Shown here in pieces: positions 1-12,282 of a DNA stretch of 64,000 nt. A program made the translations under genes and the position numbers. The notes under the pieces were generated by a model. The model ran no database searches, was not told where the DNA came from, and was given only the letters and a program-made list of their open reading frames with translations. The stretch lies in assembly GCF_027595985.1 (NCBI RefSeq), contig NC_073303.1, positions 329,839,679 through 329,903,678 of the forward strand, read 5' to 3'. This stretch comes from Sorex araneus. Lineage: Eukaryota > Chordata > Mammalia > Eulipotyphla > Soricidae. How positions within the stretch are numbered: the stretch's first letter is position 1; each line of letters opens with the position of its first letter.

Positions 1-421
1 ATAAAACTTATGTTATATAATATAAAGGAAATATGATTTAATAGATTATGTGATCCACCAGGAATTTGCTCCAAATAATCTTGTGATGGACTAGGAAAAT
101 AGTTCAATGGGCTGGAATGAATGCTTGCAGGACCTCTAGGTTCATCCCTGGCACCACATGATCTCCCAAACACAGCCAGGAGTGACCCCCAAACACTGAG
201 CTGACATTAGCTATCACCAAGGGTAGTCCTAACTCAAAAAAATCGCAAAGTTTTTCTGTGCTGGGGTAAGCATTATTGATGAAATAAGATTGTCCACCAG
301 ATTATTATTGTTGTAGATAGGTAATGCCCACCTTGAAGAGGGGATCCATTATATTATATCTTTGCAATACATTTATAGCACCAAATATCTACTATGGGGT
401 CACATCTTACAGTGTAAGCAC

Positions 422-1075
422 ATAACCTACCACTGTATCACTGTCATTCTGTTGATCATCAATTTGCTCGAGCAGACACCAGTAACGTTTTCATTCATCC
501 TAGCCCTGAGATTTTAGCAGCCTCTCTTTACTCATTCTTCCCAGTGGTGCCGCATTGGAGGCTCTTTCAGGGTAAGGGGAATGAAACCCATCATTATCAC
601 TATACTTGGCACATCAATATGCCACAAAGAGCTTGCCAGGCTCTACCTTTCGGGCAGGATGCTCTCGGTACCTTGCCAGTTTCTCCGAGAGGGAGAACTA
701 GGCTATAAGAGACGCGCTTTTGGGAGTTTTGTTTTATAGTCTCTGGATCTTGGCCATTGATAGGATTACATGGCACCAGGGGCAATTTGTGGGTGTAGCT
801 GCCAAGCTACTGGAAAATGGGGGATCTGGGTAGAGGAGGCCCAGTCCCCTCTGAGCAGGCTTGGAAATCTCAGCCCCGGGTCCCGCATACCTGGGTACCT
901 CTGCCAGTTCCTTCATGCGTGAGGTTCATCCAAACATGTGGAGAGTGGCCTTGAGTATGGCTATGACTGTCTTCCACTGCTGGGGCTCTGCTCAGGGTCG
1001 GGAAGGAAACTCAACCCACACTTCTCTGAGGGACCCTGTTGAAGACCACCAGGCACAGGGGCAAGAGACTCTGCC
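422..1075 (-). repeat. Left arm of a large inverted repeat
   Basis: It begins with an inverted long-form type-2 SINE segment (422 to about 715) and continues with unique-looking sequence. It pairs with the reverse complement of about 1865-2585. Shared landmarks are CTCTGGATCTTGGCC, GTTCCTTCATGCGTGAGG, GGGGCTCTGCTCAGGG and GGGCAAGAGACTCT, with scattered substitutions and small gaps. Confidence 0.75.
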
Positions 1076-1864
1076 TACCACAAGAATCTCAAATCCAAGA
1101 TTCCCAAACCACCCATGCCTTTGACCAACTTGGTTATAAGTTCCTTGGTTCTGCTGTCCTTCTTCAATCATTTGCTAGAATGACTCACAGACTCAGAAAA
1201 TCTCAACTTAAATTACAATTCAGGGCATAAATCAGGACCAGTCAAATGAACAAATAGAACTAATTTTAAGAGTGCCACCAACAGGAAACTCCCATGTTCT
1301 TAGGGTATATGGTCTTAGGACCCTCCTGACCTACCGGGATGTTACTACCAGGAAGTTCACCTGAGCTTCCATGTCCAAAGTTTCTTTTGGCATTTCATTA
1401 TAGAGACATGGCTGACTGAATCATTGCTCAATAGAATTAATTCAATCTGCAGTCTCCTTACCTCCCAGAAGGTGGGAGTCTGGTCTGTACGATGTGTCTC
1501 AACCCCAATCCTCTACTCATATGACTGGTCTTTTGCATCACAAGTCATGTCACTCATATAAACTCAAGAATGGTCCAAGAAGCTATCATAGAGATTTGAC
1601 TATATACATTTGTTGGAAATGGTTCAGCAATATCTGCTCACCTGACATCAGACCTTGGCATCCAGGTGGTAGACAGGAAAGGAAGATGGATGTTACTGTG
1701 AAGATTGAGAACAAGCCAGAAACCACAGAACCAGTTAGAATCCAAAAGGACATGTTGAAACCCTAGTCAGCTCATGCTGCTTATGTTGGTGGTAAGGAGC
1801 CTTCTTCATGGAACACCTTTAAATCTGATTCAGGGTTGAGTAGCTGAGCGAGGATTTATGGAAG

Positions 1865-2585
1865 GTAGAGCAGTCCTCTGTGAGACTCTCTGCGTGGAGA
1901 GTCTCTTGCCCATGCGCCTGGCTGTCTTCCCTGGGGCCTCCTTGGAGAGGATGGGCTCCAGCTTCCCTCCCTGCCCTGAGCAGAGCCCCCGGTGGCTGAA
2001 GACCTCCGGAGCCTAGCCACAGCTATGCTCAAGGCCCCTCTTTACACGTTTGGATGAGCCTCATGCATGAAGGAACAGCAGAGGAACCCAGGTGTGTGGG
2101 ACCCAGGACTGAGACCTGGGTCTCAGTCTCTGGCTGAGACTCCAAGACTGCTCGGATCAGGACTAGGCCTCCTCCGCCCAGATTTCCCATTTCCCAGTAA
2201 CTAGGCGGTAATACCCAGGGACTGCCCCCGGCGCCCAGTAATCCTGTCAACGGCCAGCATCCAGAGACTTAAAAGCAAGCTCCCGGAAGCACGCGGCTGC
2301 AGTATCTTATAGCCTACTTCTCCCTCTGGGAGAACCTGGCAAACTACTGGGAGTTTCCTGCCTCGCAAGGTCCCCATGGTGTATTAATATGCCAAAACCA
2401 GTAACAATGATGGGTCTCATTCCCCTGACCCTGAAAGAGCCTCCAGTATGGCATCGTTGGAAGAATGAGGAGAGAGAGGCTTCTAAAATCTCAGGGCTTG
2501 GACGAATGGAGACATTACTGAAACCGCTCGAGAAATTCGACGATCAATGGGATGATGAGAGCAGTCCTACTCTGCTCTGTGCCCA
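1865..2585 (+). repeat. Right arm of the inverted repeat
   Basis: Reverse complement of the left arm, ending in a plus-strand long-form type-2 SINE segment (about 2285-2585). The spacer between the arms is about 0.8 kb (1076-1864) and shows no gene or repeat I recognise. The arms are diverged, so this is either two independent insertions of one longer repeat family or an old inverted duplication. Confidence 0.75.
1882..1905. repeat. Perfect short hairpin
   Basis: GAGACTCTC, the loop TGCGTG, then GAGAGTCTC: a 9-bp perfect stem with a 6-nt loop near the outer end of the right arm of the inverted repeat. Confidence 0.8.
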
Positions 2586-2994
2586 TGAGACACATTAACA
2601 CATGGCAAGAGCTTATGTAAGATACAAAATGTCAGGCTATACTCTTCTCACTTGACATGGGAGCTTGGTGTCAGTTAGACCCAAAGGAAAGCTGGTCTTT
2701 TGCTTTTTGAATCTTATAGTATTCCCCTCCTACAGAAACAGAAGCAATGAAATTCTGTTGGTAAAAAGCATATGCCTAATATGTAAGGCTCTGAAATTTA
2801 TCCCTGGCATCATCTGGCACCTGCTTCTCCATGCCGCCCCTCAGCACTGCCAGATGTGGCTTTGAAGACCACTGGGTACTGCTGGGTGTGATCCTTATTT
2901 AAAATAAAAAATTCTGGGAAAAGTAGCTCAGTATAGCCAAATGATACATTGTAAGATTTATCATTCTATCTGTGGTGCTAAAAGTTAAATATTT

Positions 2995-3157
2995 GGGGGG
3001 GGGGGGTTGCACACCTGCGATGCTCAGGGGTCACTTTTGACTCTGTACTGAGAAATTACTCCTAGTAGTGTTCAAGGGATCATATGGGATGCTGGGGATT
3101 GAACTCTGGTTGGCCGTGTGCAAGGCAAATGCCCTACCCACTGTACTATCTTTCTGG
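2995..3157 (-). mobile_element. Type-1 SINE
   Basis: tRNA-headed SINE in minus orientation (GGGATGCTGGGGATTGAAC, then GCAAGGCAAATGCCCTACCC). Its left end is a poly-G run. Composite copy 1 inserted at its right edge. Confidence 0.8.
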
Positions 3158-3175
3158 CCTCTAAAAGTAATTTTT

Positions 3176-3866
3176 TTTCTTTTTATTTTTTTTTAAATTT
3201 ATTTTATTGAATCACCAAGTGGAAAGTTACAAAGTTCTCAGGCTTATATCTCAGTTACACAATGCTCAAACACCCATCCCTTCACCAGTGCCCATATTCC
3301 ACCACCAATAAAAACAAAAACAAAAGCAAAAACAAAACAAACAACAACAACAAAAAAAGTATACATCCCACCCCTCACCCCCCAACCCACCCCGTACGTG
3401 AGTGATAATTTCACTTCCTTTTCTCTTTACCTTGATTACATTCCAGATTTCAACACATAACTCACTATTGTTGTTAGAGTTTCAAAACAGACTCACTATT
3501 TTTGTTGGAATTTATCCCCTAAGAATACAGCTCTATTAACAGGGAAATATTTGATAATAAGTTTTCCACTGATGAGAATGAAGAGATAAAATGTCACGTG
3601 GCTGAGGTAGCGGCCGCGCGGTTTACAATTTCTGTATTATAGTAATTAAGTCCGCGGAGATTTAAGTTGGAAAATGAATCATTTCCCTTCCTGGAACAGC
3701 ATGTAGCCAAAGTTAGTTCACAGTCTCCATACATGGGTGCAAGCACTTGCTGGAACCCCAATTCCTAAAGCTGTCTCTGGTTCCCGCTCGTTCCACATCC
3801 ACCGGCTCTGCAGAGGCATGGGCACCCGGGCCGAAAACCCGGCCGGCCGGAGCCGAGCACCGGCCC
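3176..3866 (-). mobile_element. Composite retroelement family A, copy 1
   Basis: 691 bp flanked by a perfect 18-bp target-site duplication, CCTCTAAAAGTAATTTTT (3158..3175 and 3867..3884). On the minus strand it runs from a GC-rich 5' part (3.60-3.87 kb) through a core at 3610-3668 (CGCGCGGTTT, then ATTTCTGTA, then TAAGTCC) to an L1-like 3' end with an A-rich tail (3176-3430). No open frame with recognisable domains. It interrupts SINE-derived sequence. Confidence 0.85.
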
Positions 3867-3885
3867 CCTCTAAAAGTAATTTTTA

Positions 3886-4042
3886 AAACTACGAAGAGTA
3901 TCCCGCCCACACGGCAGAGCCTGGCAAGCTCCCTATGGCATATTTGATATGCCAAAAACAGTAACAAGTCTCACAATGGAGATGTTACTGGTACCCACTC
4001 GAGCAAATTGATGAATAACAGGATGACAGTGATACAGTGATT
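3886..4042 (+). mobile_element. Type-2 SINE, 5'-truncated
   Basis: Body and tail only (GCAGAGCCTGGCAAGCT, GATATGCCAAAAACAGTAAC, ending GACAGTGATACAGTGATT). Confidence 0.85.
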
Positions 4043-4980
4043 TCACAGAGAAAAAGAAGACCTACAACATAAATCCATTTATTTTTGGAAACATATTTGC
4101 CTCCTCACCCACTATTCTTCCTCCATTTTAGTACAAGAGGGTGAGCTCTCACACCAATTCTCATCTGATGAAGTTCAGCTTCTTATGCTGTCCCAAGGAA
4201 TATAGTTTATCAAGTAACTTCTTGGGTCTCTAGTTTAAATCTTCTGTTTTGACTCAGAATCTCAGTTAATAGAAACAATTTTTTTCCTCATGACTTTATA
4301 AATCCTTCACAAATTCCCTTTCTTAATGTTTTTTTTTTATTTTAGTCAAGACCATCTACTGGTATTTTTGTCACTTCTGTATTATAATTTTGTTATATTA
4401 TTTAATAATATTAAAATCTCCACCAATAGCTAGTGAAACAAACAGTAACACAACAGGTGTAAATCATAAAATATGTGGCAGAATGAGAGCAAATATGTTC
4501 AAAATCTGCTAAATTAAGCATAAACAGCATACAGAGAGCATATGGTTGGTGAATTTAAAGGAAAGAAACAAACAGGAATACTACCGGTAGACAGGAAGGT
4601 ATAGGAGGATTGAGTAAACAAATATATTAATAAACCACAGATTATACATCATAAACTTTTGGCCTCATGTGACCTATGCCAGAGATACAAACCAATCCCA
4701 TATTCCTCTGCTGGGTCTTGGTGAGTTCCAGCTGTTGTCAGCCGTCTTGTCCCTCTGTCTCTTTGGAAGAGAAAGTTAGTGTTGGTTCTCAGCACCCTCA
4801 GTCTCTGAGTCCCTGTTTTAATCTTAACGCTAACTCTTGTGCCCACACCCAGCTGAGAAACAAGAAAGTGAGGGAGTGAGAGATGGTGGACAAAGGTATT
4901 CTTCAGGAAGACCCACTTGACTTGGCCCCTCTCCTCACTGTGACAAACTACATCCTCTGTCCTATTTTGCTTCTTGCTGT
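4043..4980. other. Unassigned intergenic stretch
   Basis: A/T-rich at 4.0-4.65 kb, then a mixed-composition block with open frames on both strands at 4.65-4.9 kb that show no domain. Nothing I can support. Confidence 0.5.
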
Positions 4981-5024
4981 GTATTTAAACATTTGTTTGT
5001 TTGTTTGTTTGCTTGCTTGTTTGT

Positions 5025-5322
5025 TTGGGGGCCACACCCAGTGGTGCTCAGGGCAAACACCTTACCCAATGTACTATAACTCCGGCTCACATCTTGCGAT
5101 GTAATTTTAAAGATAGTCAATAAATGTGATTCAAACATCTCCTTTTCAGAAATAGAAAAATTAGAGGACCACACCAACAATGCTCAGAGCTTACTCCTGC
5201 CTCTGTGCTCTGGGATTAGTTTTGGTGGGCTCAGGGAACATATGGAGTGTCAGGGATCAAACTCAGGTTAGCTGCTTGCAAGGCAAGTGCCCTACCCACT
5301 GTACTATATTTCTGACTCTCAA
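5025..5322 (-). mobile_element. Two diverged type-1 SINE fragments
   Basis: Minus-orientation copies at about 5025-5092 (truncated) and 5161-5322 (GCAAGGCAAGTGCCCTACCC). A (TTTG)n run precedes the first. Confidence 0.65.
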
Positions 5323-6600
5323 ACATCTCCATTTTGTCTCATCCTACGAACTAATTTTGTAAGCTTAATGAGAGTCTGCCTATGATTGATCTTGGAAAAA
5401 GGATGACCGACCTATTTTGATTTGCCCCAGTTTTAGCACAAAGTCCAGCATCCTGGGAAGATATTCTTCACTGACCCCAGCAAACAGGAGTACTTTGTCT
5501 TTCTACTTGAAGGTAACCATTGTCTCAAATTCATCTCTGACAACCATCTCCTTATCCCTTCTTACTTCTTCAATGATTGTTATTTGTTTTCTTTTAACAC
5601 TTCACAACCTCACTAAGATCACCAGTTATTTCCACTAGTCATAGTAAATTAATACCTATTTTGTTTCACTGAAGCAATGAGCATATGACTTTTTCTTTCT
5701 TGAGACACTTATCTCAAGATTCTTACCTCTTGCATTACCTAAACCAATCATTTCCAACTGCCTGTGGAAACAGTGGAAAACCACTGACATTGATGCTTCC
5801 TAAAGTCAATGTGGATTAGGTGGTCATCAATCACCTAATAATCAAACAACTCAAAAGTTATCATCTTCTGTCCAAAATCTTTCTTCTTTAACCTCAACTT
5901 CTCTCTACAGTACTAGTTACTCAGCTACTAAAGCCTTGGAGTAAATAATCCTACCTCCTCCATGTTGACATTTGTGTTCCATGCTGGTTTTTTAGGGCTC
6001 CTAAAATTTTCACCAGCTATCAGAGTTGTCCCACAGATGTCTGTGGCATCTGCTTGCACTTCATTCCTTCAGGATCTACCCATCTGGCTTTATCCCTAAG
6101 TTCCTTCCCCTTGGTTATATTTCAATGCCTTGGGCATGGATTCCGGGTCATTGCCTATACACGATATGACATATGCGTGGGTGTAGTCTGGTCATATCTC
6201 CAACTCTCTCTTAGGCAGACCTGCAATGACATCCAGTATTGTGGAGGGAGAGGAAATTCTTATTCTTCATTTCTTTAGAATGGCTTGCCTACAGACTGCA
6301 TCCATTTTGCTCTACTCACTTAGTGTCAGCCTAAGGGATCAGCCTGGACTTGTGCATCTCCACAGTGTAAGCACCTGGGAGTGAAAAGGGGTCTGCCTTT
6401 ACCCTTCCTCCAGGGAGCGCCAGATGGATTTACTTCCAGTCAGTCTATCAACTTCTGTTATTAACTGCCTGCTCTGCAGGAAAGTCCCTTAGATAATGGG
6501 AGTTTCCTGCTCTTGTTGGGTTGATGTTATGTGAAAAGACTGGGGTAATAAATTCTTTTTGTCTTTTAACAGAGAAAGAAAGAAAGAACCAGGTTCACAA
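5323..6600. other. Unassigned intergenic stretch
   Basis: No recognisable repeat border or gene. GGTAATAAATTC near 6.55 kb might be the end of an old LTR, but I could not define it. Confidence 0.4.
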
Positions 6601-6611
6601 ATAAAGTAGAA

Positions 6612-6985
6612 GGGACAGGAAAATAGCTCAAGTGGTAACGCACACAGCCTGGTCTGTAAGTGCTAGCCCCGAGTTCGATCCTGGCACTGCCCACCCCATG
6701 GGCACTGCCAAGTGCAGTCCCGGTGGCCCCCAAGATTGGGATTTATGGCCCTATGTAAACAACAATGGTGACCACCACAACAAATAAAGTAGGGGTGAAT
6801 GTTATTTGCGGGGCTGGAGAGATGGTACAGCAGAAAAAGGACTCACCTTGCATGCAGCTCACCCAGTTTGGATCCCTAGCACTGTATCTACATCCCAAAG
6901 CCCCACCAGAAATGATCTCTGAGCCCAGAGCCAGGATTAAGCCCTGAGCTCTGCTGGATATGACCCCAAAACAAGAAAATATAAT
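6612..6985 (+). mobile_element. Two old type-1 SINEs in tandem
   Basis: Plus-orientation copies at 6612-6765 (GAGTTCGATCCTGGCAC, a B-box-like core) and 6815-6985 (GGGCTGGAGAGATGGTACAG). Both are diverged. Confidence 0.65.
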
Positions 6986-7019
6986 AAAACACAGTTTTGG
7001 GTTTTTTTGTTTGTTTGTT

Positions 7020-7195
7020 TTGTTTTTTTGCTTTTTGGGTCACACCTGGCAATGCACAGGGATTCCTCCTGCCTCTGCACTCAGGAACCACCCCTGGTGG
7101 TGCTCAGGGAATCATATGGGTTGTTGGGAATCGAACCCGGGTTGGCCGAGTGCAAGGCAAACACCCTCCCCGCTGTGCTATCACTCCAGCCCCAT
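7020..7195 (-). mobile_element. Type-1 SINE, full length
   Basis: Minus copy from the T-rich tail to CTATCACTCCAGCCCC. TTGGGTTTTTT-like repeats on both sides suggest a target duplication. Confidence 0.85.
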
Positions 7196-7237
7196 TGGGT
7201 GTTTTTTTTTGTTTGTTTGTTTGTTTTTACTATGATA

Positions 7238-7345
7238 TCTGCCAAAAACAGTAACAAGTCTCACAATGGAGACATTACTGGTACCAGCTCGAGCAAATCG
7301 ATGAACAACGGGACGACAGTGCTACAGTGCTACAGTGCTACCATG
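7238..7345 (+). mobile_element. Type-2 SINE, 3' part
   Basis: GCCAAAAACAGTAACAAGTC to the tail, where the usual ACAGTGAT unit reads as three ACAGTGCT repeats. Confidence 0.8.
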
Positions 7346-8339
7346 ATATCATTCAAAAAGAAGTGTGTTGATCACCCCCAATCCTATTCCCATCTCAGAA
7401 CTGAGAACTAAAACCTGGGACCGGGGTGAGACTGTGATATCAATGACTCTGCTGGCAAAGAGATCCTCGGAATCACTGATTGAAATTTTTCAACCTGATT
7501 GCTTTCTGAGATTGCTCTGTTTATTCCCATGAACATAAGCATTGTTCCCTAATTGCTTCTTAATTTAGAGACACCTATCTTTTCTCAGTATTTACATTCA
7601 AGATTTGGGGCCAAAGGTATAAAGACAATGTATGGGGAAGGAGGAAGGGTTATACTGAAGTTCAGGATGACTTAAAAGCAAAGGAAAGCTCTGGAAGGGC
7701 TTAGCAGGCATTGTTGCCTGATAGGCTGGATGAGAAGGAGGAAGCGAGGGAGACAAGCATGAACCGGACTTAGGAGACCCATTCCTTCCTGACCGCCGAT
7801 ACCTCCTGATGGAATACTGCGGTACCTCAAGAGAAAGTGGAGAGACTTTGAGGATCTCAGTCTTCAAGTTTGAGAAGTCAGTGTTGGTATCTCAAGATGT
7901 CTTTCAGCCACTGGACTCAGCTCTCCGTTGTTTGTGATCTGGTAGGTACCAGAGACAGATAACATCTTAAATATTGTTACCTGTCTTTAAAATAGGCAGA
8001 AAATCTTAGATAAGTTTTAAAATCTTTTTTTCCCCGTGTGTTTGCTTGAGTTCTTGGCTATATAGTTGATATGAAGCAAACAGCAGTAGTGCTAAAAGAA
8101 CACACATCATTGTCAGAGTGAGCTAAACATTGCCTTTCACCGTTTCATTGAACTAAGATATTCTCCATAGCTCCATCACATGTCTGTTTGGGGTTCTGAT
8201 AAAAGGACAAAATTAGTCTTTAGTGTAGTGTTCAAAGTGGTAGGCAGTACAACCCTTTTAGAGAGTAGGGTTAGAGTCTATGAATCAGCCACAGTACTCA
8301 GATATAATTTCCACTTCAGTATAACAAATAATAGATGAT
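7346..8339. other. Unassigned intergenic stretch
   Basis: Only short open frames without signatures. No repeat recognised. Confidence 0.5.
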
Positions 8340-8515
8340 GGCCGGAGAGACAGCTCAATAGAACTAGCAGGTACTTTTCCAGCAGGAAGCCTGGGTTCAA
8401 TCCCTGGCTCCTCCAGGTCTTTGGAAGACTGTTAGGAGTAACCCCAAGTACCAAGTCAGAGCAGTCCCTGAGTTCCACTGGGTGCAGCCTCCAAACTACA
8501 AATAAATAACAAATT
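8340..8515 (+). mobile_element. Old type-1 SINE
   Basis: Diverged tRNA-headed copy (GGCCGGAGAGACAGCTCAAT, GGGTTCAATCCCTGG). Confidence 0.6.
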
Positions 8516-8787
8516 AAAATATAGATTCCACATAAAAAATAGCAAGGGTCAGTCAGAAAGAGAGGGACAGACACAGAAGAGTCTTTTTCATATGTGAGCT
8601 GTAAACAAACATAGTAAGGGAATAACACATGACCAAAGGCAACAGAATCTGAGAACTGGTCTACAGAACTGACTGGGTGTTTGGGAGGGTACCCTGAGTC
8701 AATGCGGAGGCAAGTGGATGCTCTGGTAGAGAGTGTGGCATTGAAACATTGTACTCATACCACCCTACTAAGAGCAATACTGTAAAT

Positions 8788-8953
8788 TATTACTGTCATC
8801 ATCCTGTCCAGTTGTTCATCGATTTGCTCGAGCGGCAACAGTAACATCTCCATTGTGAGACTTGTTGTTACTGTTTTTGGCATATCAATTACGCCATGGG
8901 TAGCTTGCCAGGCTCTGCTGTGTGGGTGGGATACTCTCAGTGGCTTGCTGGGA
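8788..8953 (-). mobile_element. Type-2 SINE, head missing
   Basis: Minus copy: TTCATCGATTTGCTCGAGCG, GTTACTGTTTTTGGCATATC, GCCAGGCTCTGC. Confidence 0.8.
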
Positions 8954-9017
8954 CAGTGCTGAAATTTAAATTTAAAGAAAATAATGTAATACTAATTTAT
9001 ATTTTTTAAAAAGATAG

Positions 9018-9200
9018 CAAGGGGCCAGAGAGATACTATAAACTTATGGTTGTGTCTCGAATGTACCAACTCTGGTTCAATCCCAGTATCAGTGGTCCCC
9101 AGAGCATCACTGGGTATAGGCTAGAAGTTCCTAGAGGTACCCAAGCAATGCTGGGTATTACCCTGGAGGTCCCTGAGCACCCCTGCTCCATGTGGCACAA
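9018..9200 (+). mobile_element. Old type-1 SINE
   Basis: GGGGCCAGAGAGATACTATA head, diverged body. Confidence 0.55.
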
Positions 9201-9734
9201 GCAATACTGCACCCTTAGGCCTTACATTGGAACCCTGTTCTAGTCAGCTGAGAATTGCTGGGAGTGTTCCCACATCTGAATATTGCTTTGGGATGCCCTC
9301 CATAACCATAAGAATATAGCAAGGACCATACAATGAATATACACTCTTAAATGAGCTATTGTCAAATTATGCCCGGCTTAATAAAATATGAGAAGGTTTT
9401 TGCACTGTGTTAGTTAGCAACATCCAAGAGGAAATGTGCGTTGTCATCATGTTCATTCAGAATGAGCGTCTGAAAGGAAGTATTATGCTCTGGGTGCAAA
9501 TCAACGGCAGGAGAGGTAACAGATTAGATGGGTTTCCTGCCAGAGAGTTGACACAGTTGTTTTGTTTTGCTTTGTTTTTAATGTTTAAACACACCCACAC
9601 ATATACTCTCCCAAAATTTCTAGTACCTTTCTAACAAAACACTTAGATCTATCTACATCCCTGTTTATTCTATTTCCAAGAGGTAGGTAAATGCAGGGAA
9701 TAGTTCTTTTTATAAGTTTGTTTCCGTTTTTCTC

Positions 9735-10055
9735 AAGGGCTACTCCTGGCTCAGTGCTTGGGGTCAGATCACTCCTGGTGGTGCAACTTGGGGATTCGAA
9801 CCAGGTGTTTCCTATGTGCAAAGCATGTTTACAGTTCATTGTACAATTGCTTTGGTCCTAGGAACAGTTTCTTTAAGAAGCTGTGTCGGGGCTAGAGAGA
9901 CAGTACAGGAGGTAAGGTTGGACAGTGCACACAGCCCAATTCTGGTTTGATCCCCAGCATCACATATGGTCCTCCTAAGCACCATGAGAAGTGATCCCTG
10001 AGCGCAGAGCCAGGAGTGAGTCCTGAGTACCAATGGGTGTGGTCCCCCAAACAAA
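9735..10055. mobile_element. Pair of type-1 SINEs in opposite orientation
   Basis: Minus copy at about 9735-9862 and plus copy at about 9887-10055 (GGGGCTAGAGAGACAGTACA). Both are diverged. Confidence 0.6.
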
Positions 10056-10174
10056 AAGAAATAAAAGAAATGGTCTCTTCAGTTCATATCTATTGATGTT
10101 TATCTTCATAAGCTTAAATGGTGCAATTTAACAGAATATATTATTTTGAATAGGGTCAATGAACCCTAATATAA

Positions 10175-10326
10175 ATAGCTGGAGAGACAGGGTTAATGGA
10201 CTAACCATATGCTTTGCAAGAGGGAGGCCTAGTTCTATCCCTGGCACCACATGGTTCTCTGCACTGCCAAGGGTGATCCCGCAGAGTCAGGAATAGCTCT
10301 CGAGCACTCTTGGTAGGGTCCAAAAA

Positions 10327-10327
<1 letters not shown>
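10175..10327 (+). mobile_element. Old type-1 SINE followed by microsatellite
   Basis: Plus copy (GGAGAGACAGGGTTAATGG to TGGTAGGGTCCAAAAATC) whose tail has become the (AC)n array. Confidence 0.6.

Positions 10328-10375
<48 letters not shown>
10328..10375. repeat. (AC)n microsatellite
   Basis: About 23 uninterrupted AC units at the end of a SINE. Confidence 0.95.
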
Positions 10376-10378
<3 letters not shown>

Positions 10379-11140
10379 CTCATTATTTTTGATACATTAA
10401 TAATCTTCATACACAGAACATGATTTTACAAAGCATTTTCAAACACATCCACTGGATCTGTGCCTGAGTTTCTTATCTCTAAATAAAAGTGATAATAGTA
10501 ATAAATGACTGGCACCAGAGAAATCCAGCCAGTGAGTGAGTGTAAAGTTCACGATCTTCTTTTCAACAAAAGTCATGCTTCATTGTGAAAGTAGCCAGAG
10601 TATCATCAAGATCCAGGCCCCTTCCAAACACTGAACAGATCTAAGGAAGTGAAAGAATGATGGAGTGAAATACAGAAGACTTAGAAAACCTAATTATGGG
10701 TTCATGAAATAATGTGAACACTTCATGTTATACACTTTGTTTTCAATTCTTACTTAAAAAAAAAGTCTGACAAAGTTTTATTATTGGGACAAATTCTTTC
10801 CTTGGGATTTTTTGGCTTTATCATCACTCAAGTTCTTGAAGTATGAGGTTTCTAAGTGTAGAAGTAAGAATAATAGTGCCATCTAGTGACATGTTTAGTT
10901 TTTGTTTCTCAAATGACATCTGTGTCAAACTTTCACTAAAGATTAAAAAGACAGTGCAATGCATGCAAAGTCCCCAAATTTCTACCCCAAGCCCTTTCCT
11001 CAGAATTTAATCACATGATAAATTTTTATAACCTCCCTCAGGTTTTCCAGATGAATTTTCTATGGGGCCTATTCACATGAGAAAACATATTTTCGTGACT
11101 GTCTTGTTTAAAACCTACTACTCATCTCTGCCTTTCTGGT
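10376..11140. other. Unassigned intergenic stretch
   Basis: A/T-rich with no gene or clear repeat. 11.30-11.52 and 11.76-12.27 kb are similar. Confidence 0.5.
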
Positions 11141-11141
11141 T

Positions 11142-11302
11142 TTGGGGGGGCCACACCAGCTGTGCTCAGGACTTACTCCTGGCTTTGCCCTCCAGGATCA
11201 CTCCTGGAGGGCTCAGGGGACCATATAGGGTGCCTGGGATTGAACCCAGGTACCCTTTGTGCAAGGCAAGTACCTTAACTGCTATACTATCTCTCTTGCC
11301 CC
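11142..11302 (-). mobile_element. Type-1 SINE
   Basis: Minus copy (GGGGGCCACACCAGCTGTGC to TATCTCTCTTGCCCC). Confidence 0.7.
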
Positions 11303-11519
11303 TCTATGTACTAATCTTGAGATGCAACATTACTGCAATTACTTTTCAGACTAAACAATATTGATTGTAAGACTTTTGTTTTCAAAAACATTAAAATGTT
11401 AACAAAAACCTAATTCAGAAAATGTATTATCAAATATTCAATTGCATTTCTACTAAAAAAAACACTGATTTCTTGCATTTTATCAGGATAGAGGATACAT
11501 TAAATATAAATAAAATATA

Positions 11520-11760
11520 CTGTTACTGTCATCCCGTTACTCATCGATTTGTTCGAGCGGGCACCAGTAACGTCACTCATTGAGAGACTTATTGTTACTG
11601 TTTTTGGCATATCCAATATGCATGGGTAGCTTGCCTTGTTCTGCCGTGCGGGCTCCATACTCTCGGTAGCTTGCCGGGCTCTCCTAGAGGGGCGGAGGAA
11701 TCAAACTCAGATCGGCCGCGTGAAAGGCGAAAGCCCAGCTGCTGTGCTATCGCTCCAGCC
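11520..11760 (-). mobile_element. Type-2 SINE, full length
   Basis: From the GTTACTGTCATCCCGTTACT tail to the tRNA-like head (GTGCTATCGCTCCAGCC). TAAAATATA occurs on both sides. Confidence 0.88.
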
Positions 11761-12282
11761 AAATAAGTAAAATATATTTCCACCTTTGTAAATATTAATG
11801 TCTTTTAAACCAGGTGATATCAGGGCTTCTTAGACTTTTCCATTTGTGACCCCTTTTCACCAGAGAAATGCAAACACAGCCAAGCACTGCCAAAAAATAC
11901 TTTGGCTTGCACAGCTAATTTTTAATTATTTTTTGGTCATTGTATGTTGAGAAACTTTACTGTTTCCAACTTTCTCTATACGGAGTTGCATCAGTCTTTT
12001 TAAAAAAAACTAGGATCTATAGTATACAGAAATTTAGAAATCAGGAAAAAATAGTTATACTACAAATATTATTTAGTTAGGGAGTTATAGATTTAGTGAG
12101 ATTTATCTAATCCCACTCTCAAAGCTTGGAAGCTAGTACTGGCTTGGATGTTGCCTACTTATACAAAGTTGACTAAGCCAGCAATTTTTGTAACTTGGTA
12201 TTCTTACCTAGTGGGTAATATTTAACAACTTATCCATCTCCTAGAGCTTTGAGGATCAAATGCAGATGCCTTTAAACCTATT

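Noticed and set aside
7007-7411. 134-codon frame with a cysteine/phenylalanine-rich start
   Set aside because: It reads through an inverted type-1 SINE and a type-2 SINE tail. The peptide pattern recurs at every minus-orientation SINE.
10328-10375. Possible CRISPR-like or satellite array
   Set aside because: A simple (AC)n microsatellite grown from a SINE tail.
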